This document shows positions 64,000 through 64,000 of a stretch of DNA of 64,000 bases, piece by piece (the stretch's first letter is position 1; every line of letters starts with the position of its first letter). Origin of the DNA: Candidatus Ferrigenium bremense (GTDB lineage: Bacteria > Pseudomonadota > Gammaproteobacteria > Burkholderiales > Gallionellaceae); assembly GCA_019449635.1 (NCBI GenBank), contig JAGRPI010000018.1:170577-234576 (forward strand), written 5' to 3'. The position numbers were made by a program, and so were the translations under genes. The notes beneath the pieces are model-generated. The model saw only the letters and a program-made list of their open reading frames with translations, searched no databases and had not been told where the DNA came from.

Positions 64000-64000
64000 G

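Overview
The window looks like a core chromosomal segment of an autotrophic or microaerophilic betaproteobacterium, most plausibly of the Nitrosomonadales/Gallionellaceae type. That placement is inferred from gene content and order: a CbbO/NorD-like VWA protein beside fructose-1,6-bisphosphatase, a beta-carbonic anhydrase, a cbb3 oxidase operon with its maturation genes, a di-haem peroxidase, the kdsD-kdsC-lptC-lptA-lptB-rpoN-hpf-ptsN-hprK-rapZ block typical of Betaproteobacteria, and polar-type flagellar late genes. I found no rRNA, tRNA, CRISPR array, phage or complete insertion sequence.

Layout. 1-8.4 kb: end of a VWA protein, fbp-purE-psiE, purC-carbonic anhydrase, a reverse pyrE/DUF4124 pair, an exonuclease III gene with an in-frame insert, a rhodanese protein and a CDF metal transporter. 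8.4-13.2 kb: nitrogen assimilation (glnA behind a sigma-54 promoter, then glnL-glnG). 13.2-20 kb, reverse strand: mpl, a DUF486 membrane protein, two FKBP-type isomerases and metH carrying an in-frame repeat. 20.2-24 kb: small envelope proteins, pabB and an FNR-type regulator. 24.2-30.9 kb: cytochrome c peroxidase, ccoNOQP, ccoG and fixH. 30.9-42.5 kb: a TPR-methyltransferase protein divergent from flagellin, then flaG-fliD-fliS-fliT, fliK, an FlhB-tail protein and two tandem PilZ/YcgR proteins. 42.6-51.4 kb: Kdo synthesis, LPS export, sigma-54, the nitrogen-PTS proteins, and a NusG-domain/Gx pair. 51.5-58.5 kb: ubiX, mutY, AsmA-like protein, hemN and two uncharacterised proteins. 58.6-60.5 kb: an AT-rich hipBA toxin-antitoxin locus with regularly spaced operators. 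60.6 kb to the end: ccoS, ccoI and a partial GGDEF protein.

How the parts connect. Low-oxygen respiration is the main theme: the FNR-type regulator, peroxidase, ccoNOQP-ccoG-fixH, the separate ccoIS pair and hemN (with an FNR-like site upstream) all serve or accompany a cbb3 oxidase lifestyle. Sigma-54 is encoded here, and a sigma-54 promoter precedes glnA, with NtrB/NtrC encoded next door. Motility is supported by a near-consensus FliA promoter for flagellin and by c-di-GMP effectors and an enzyme (PilZ, GGDEF).

The most distinctive trait is the load of small palindromic repeats. Several families share GTAG...CTAC ends, as in REP elements mobilised by RAYT-type transposases. Some provide stop codons (purE, glnG, mutY), one sits in frame inside metH, and an unrelated repeat-bearing segment of about 219 bp sits in frame inside the exonuclease gene.
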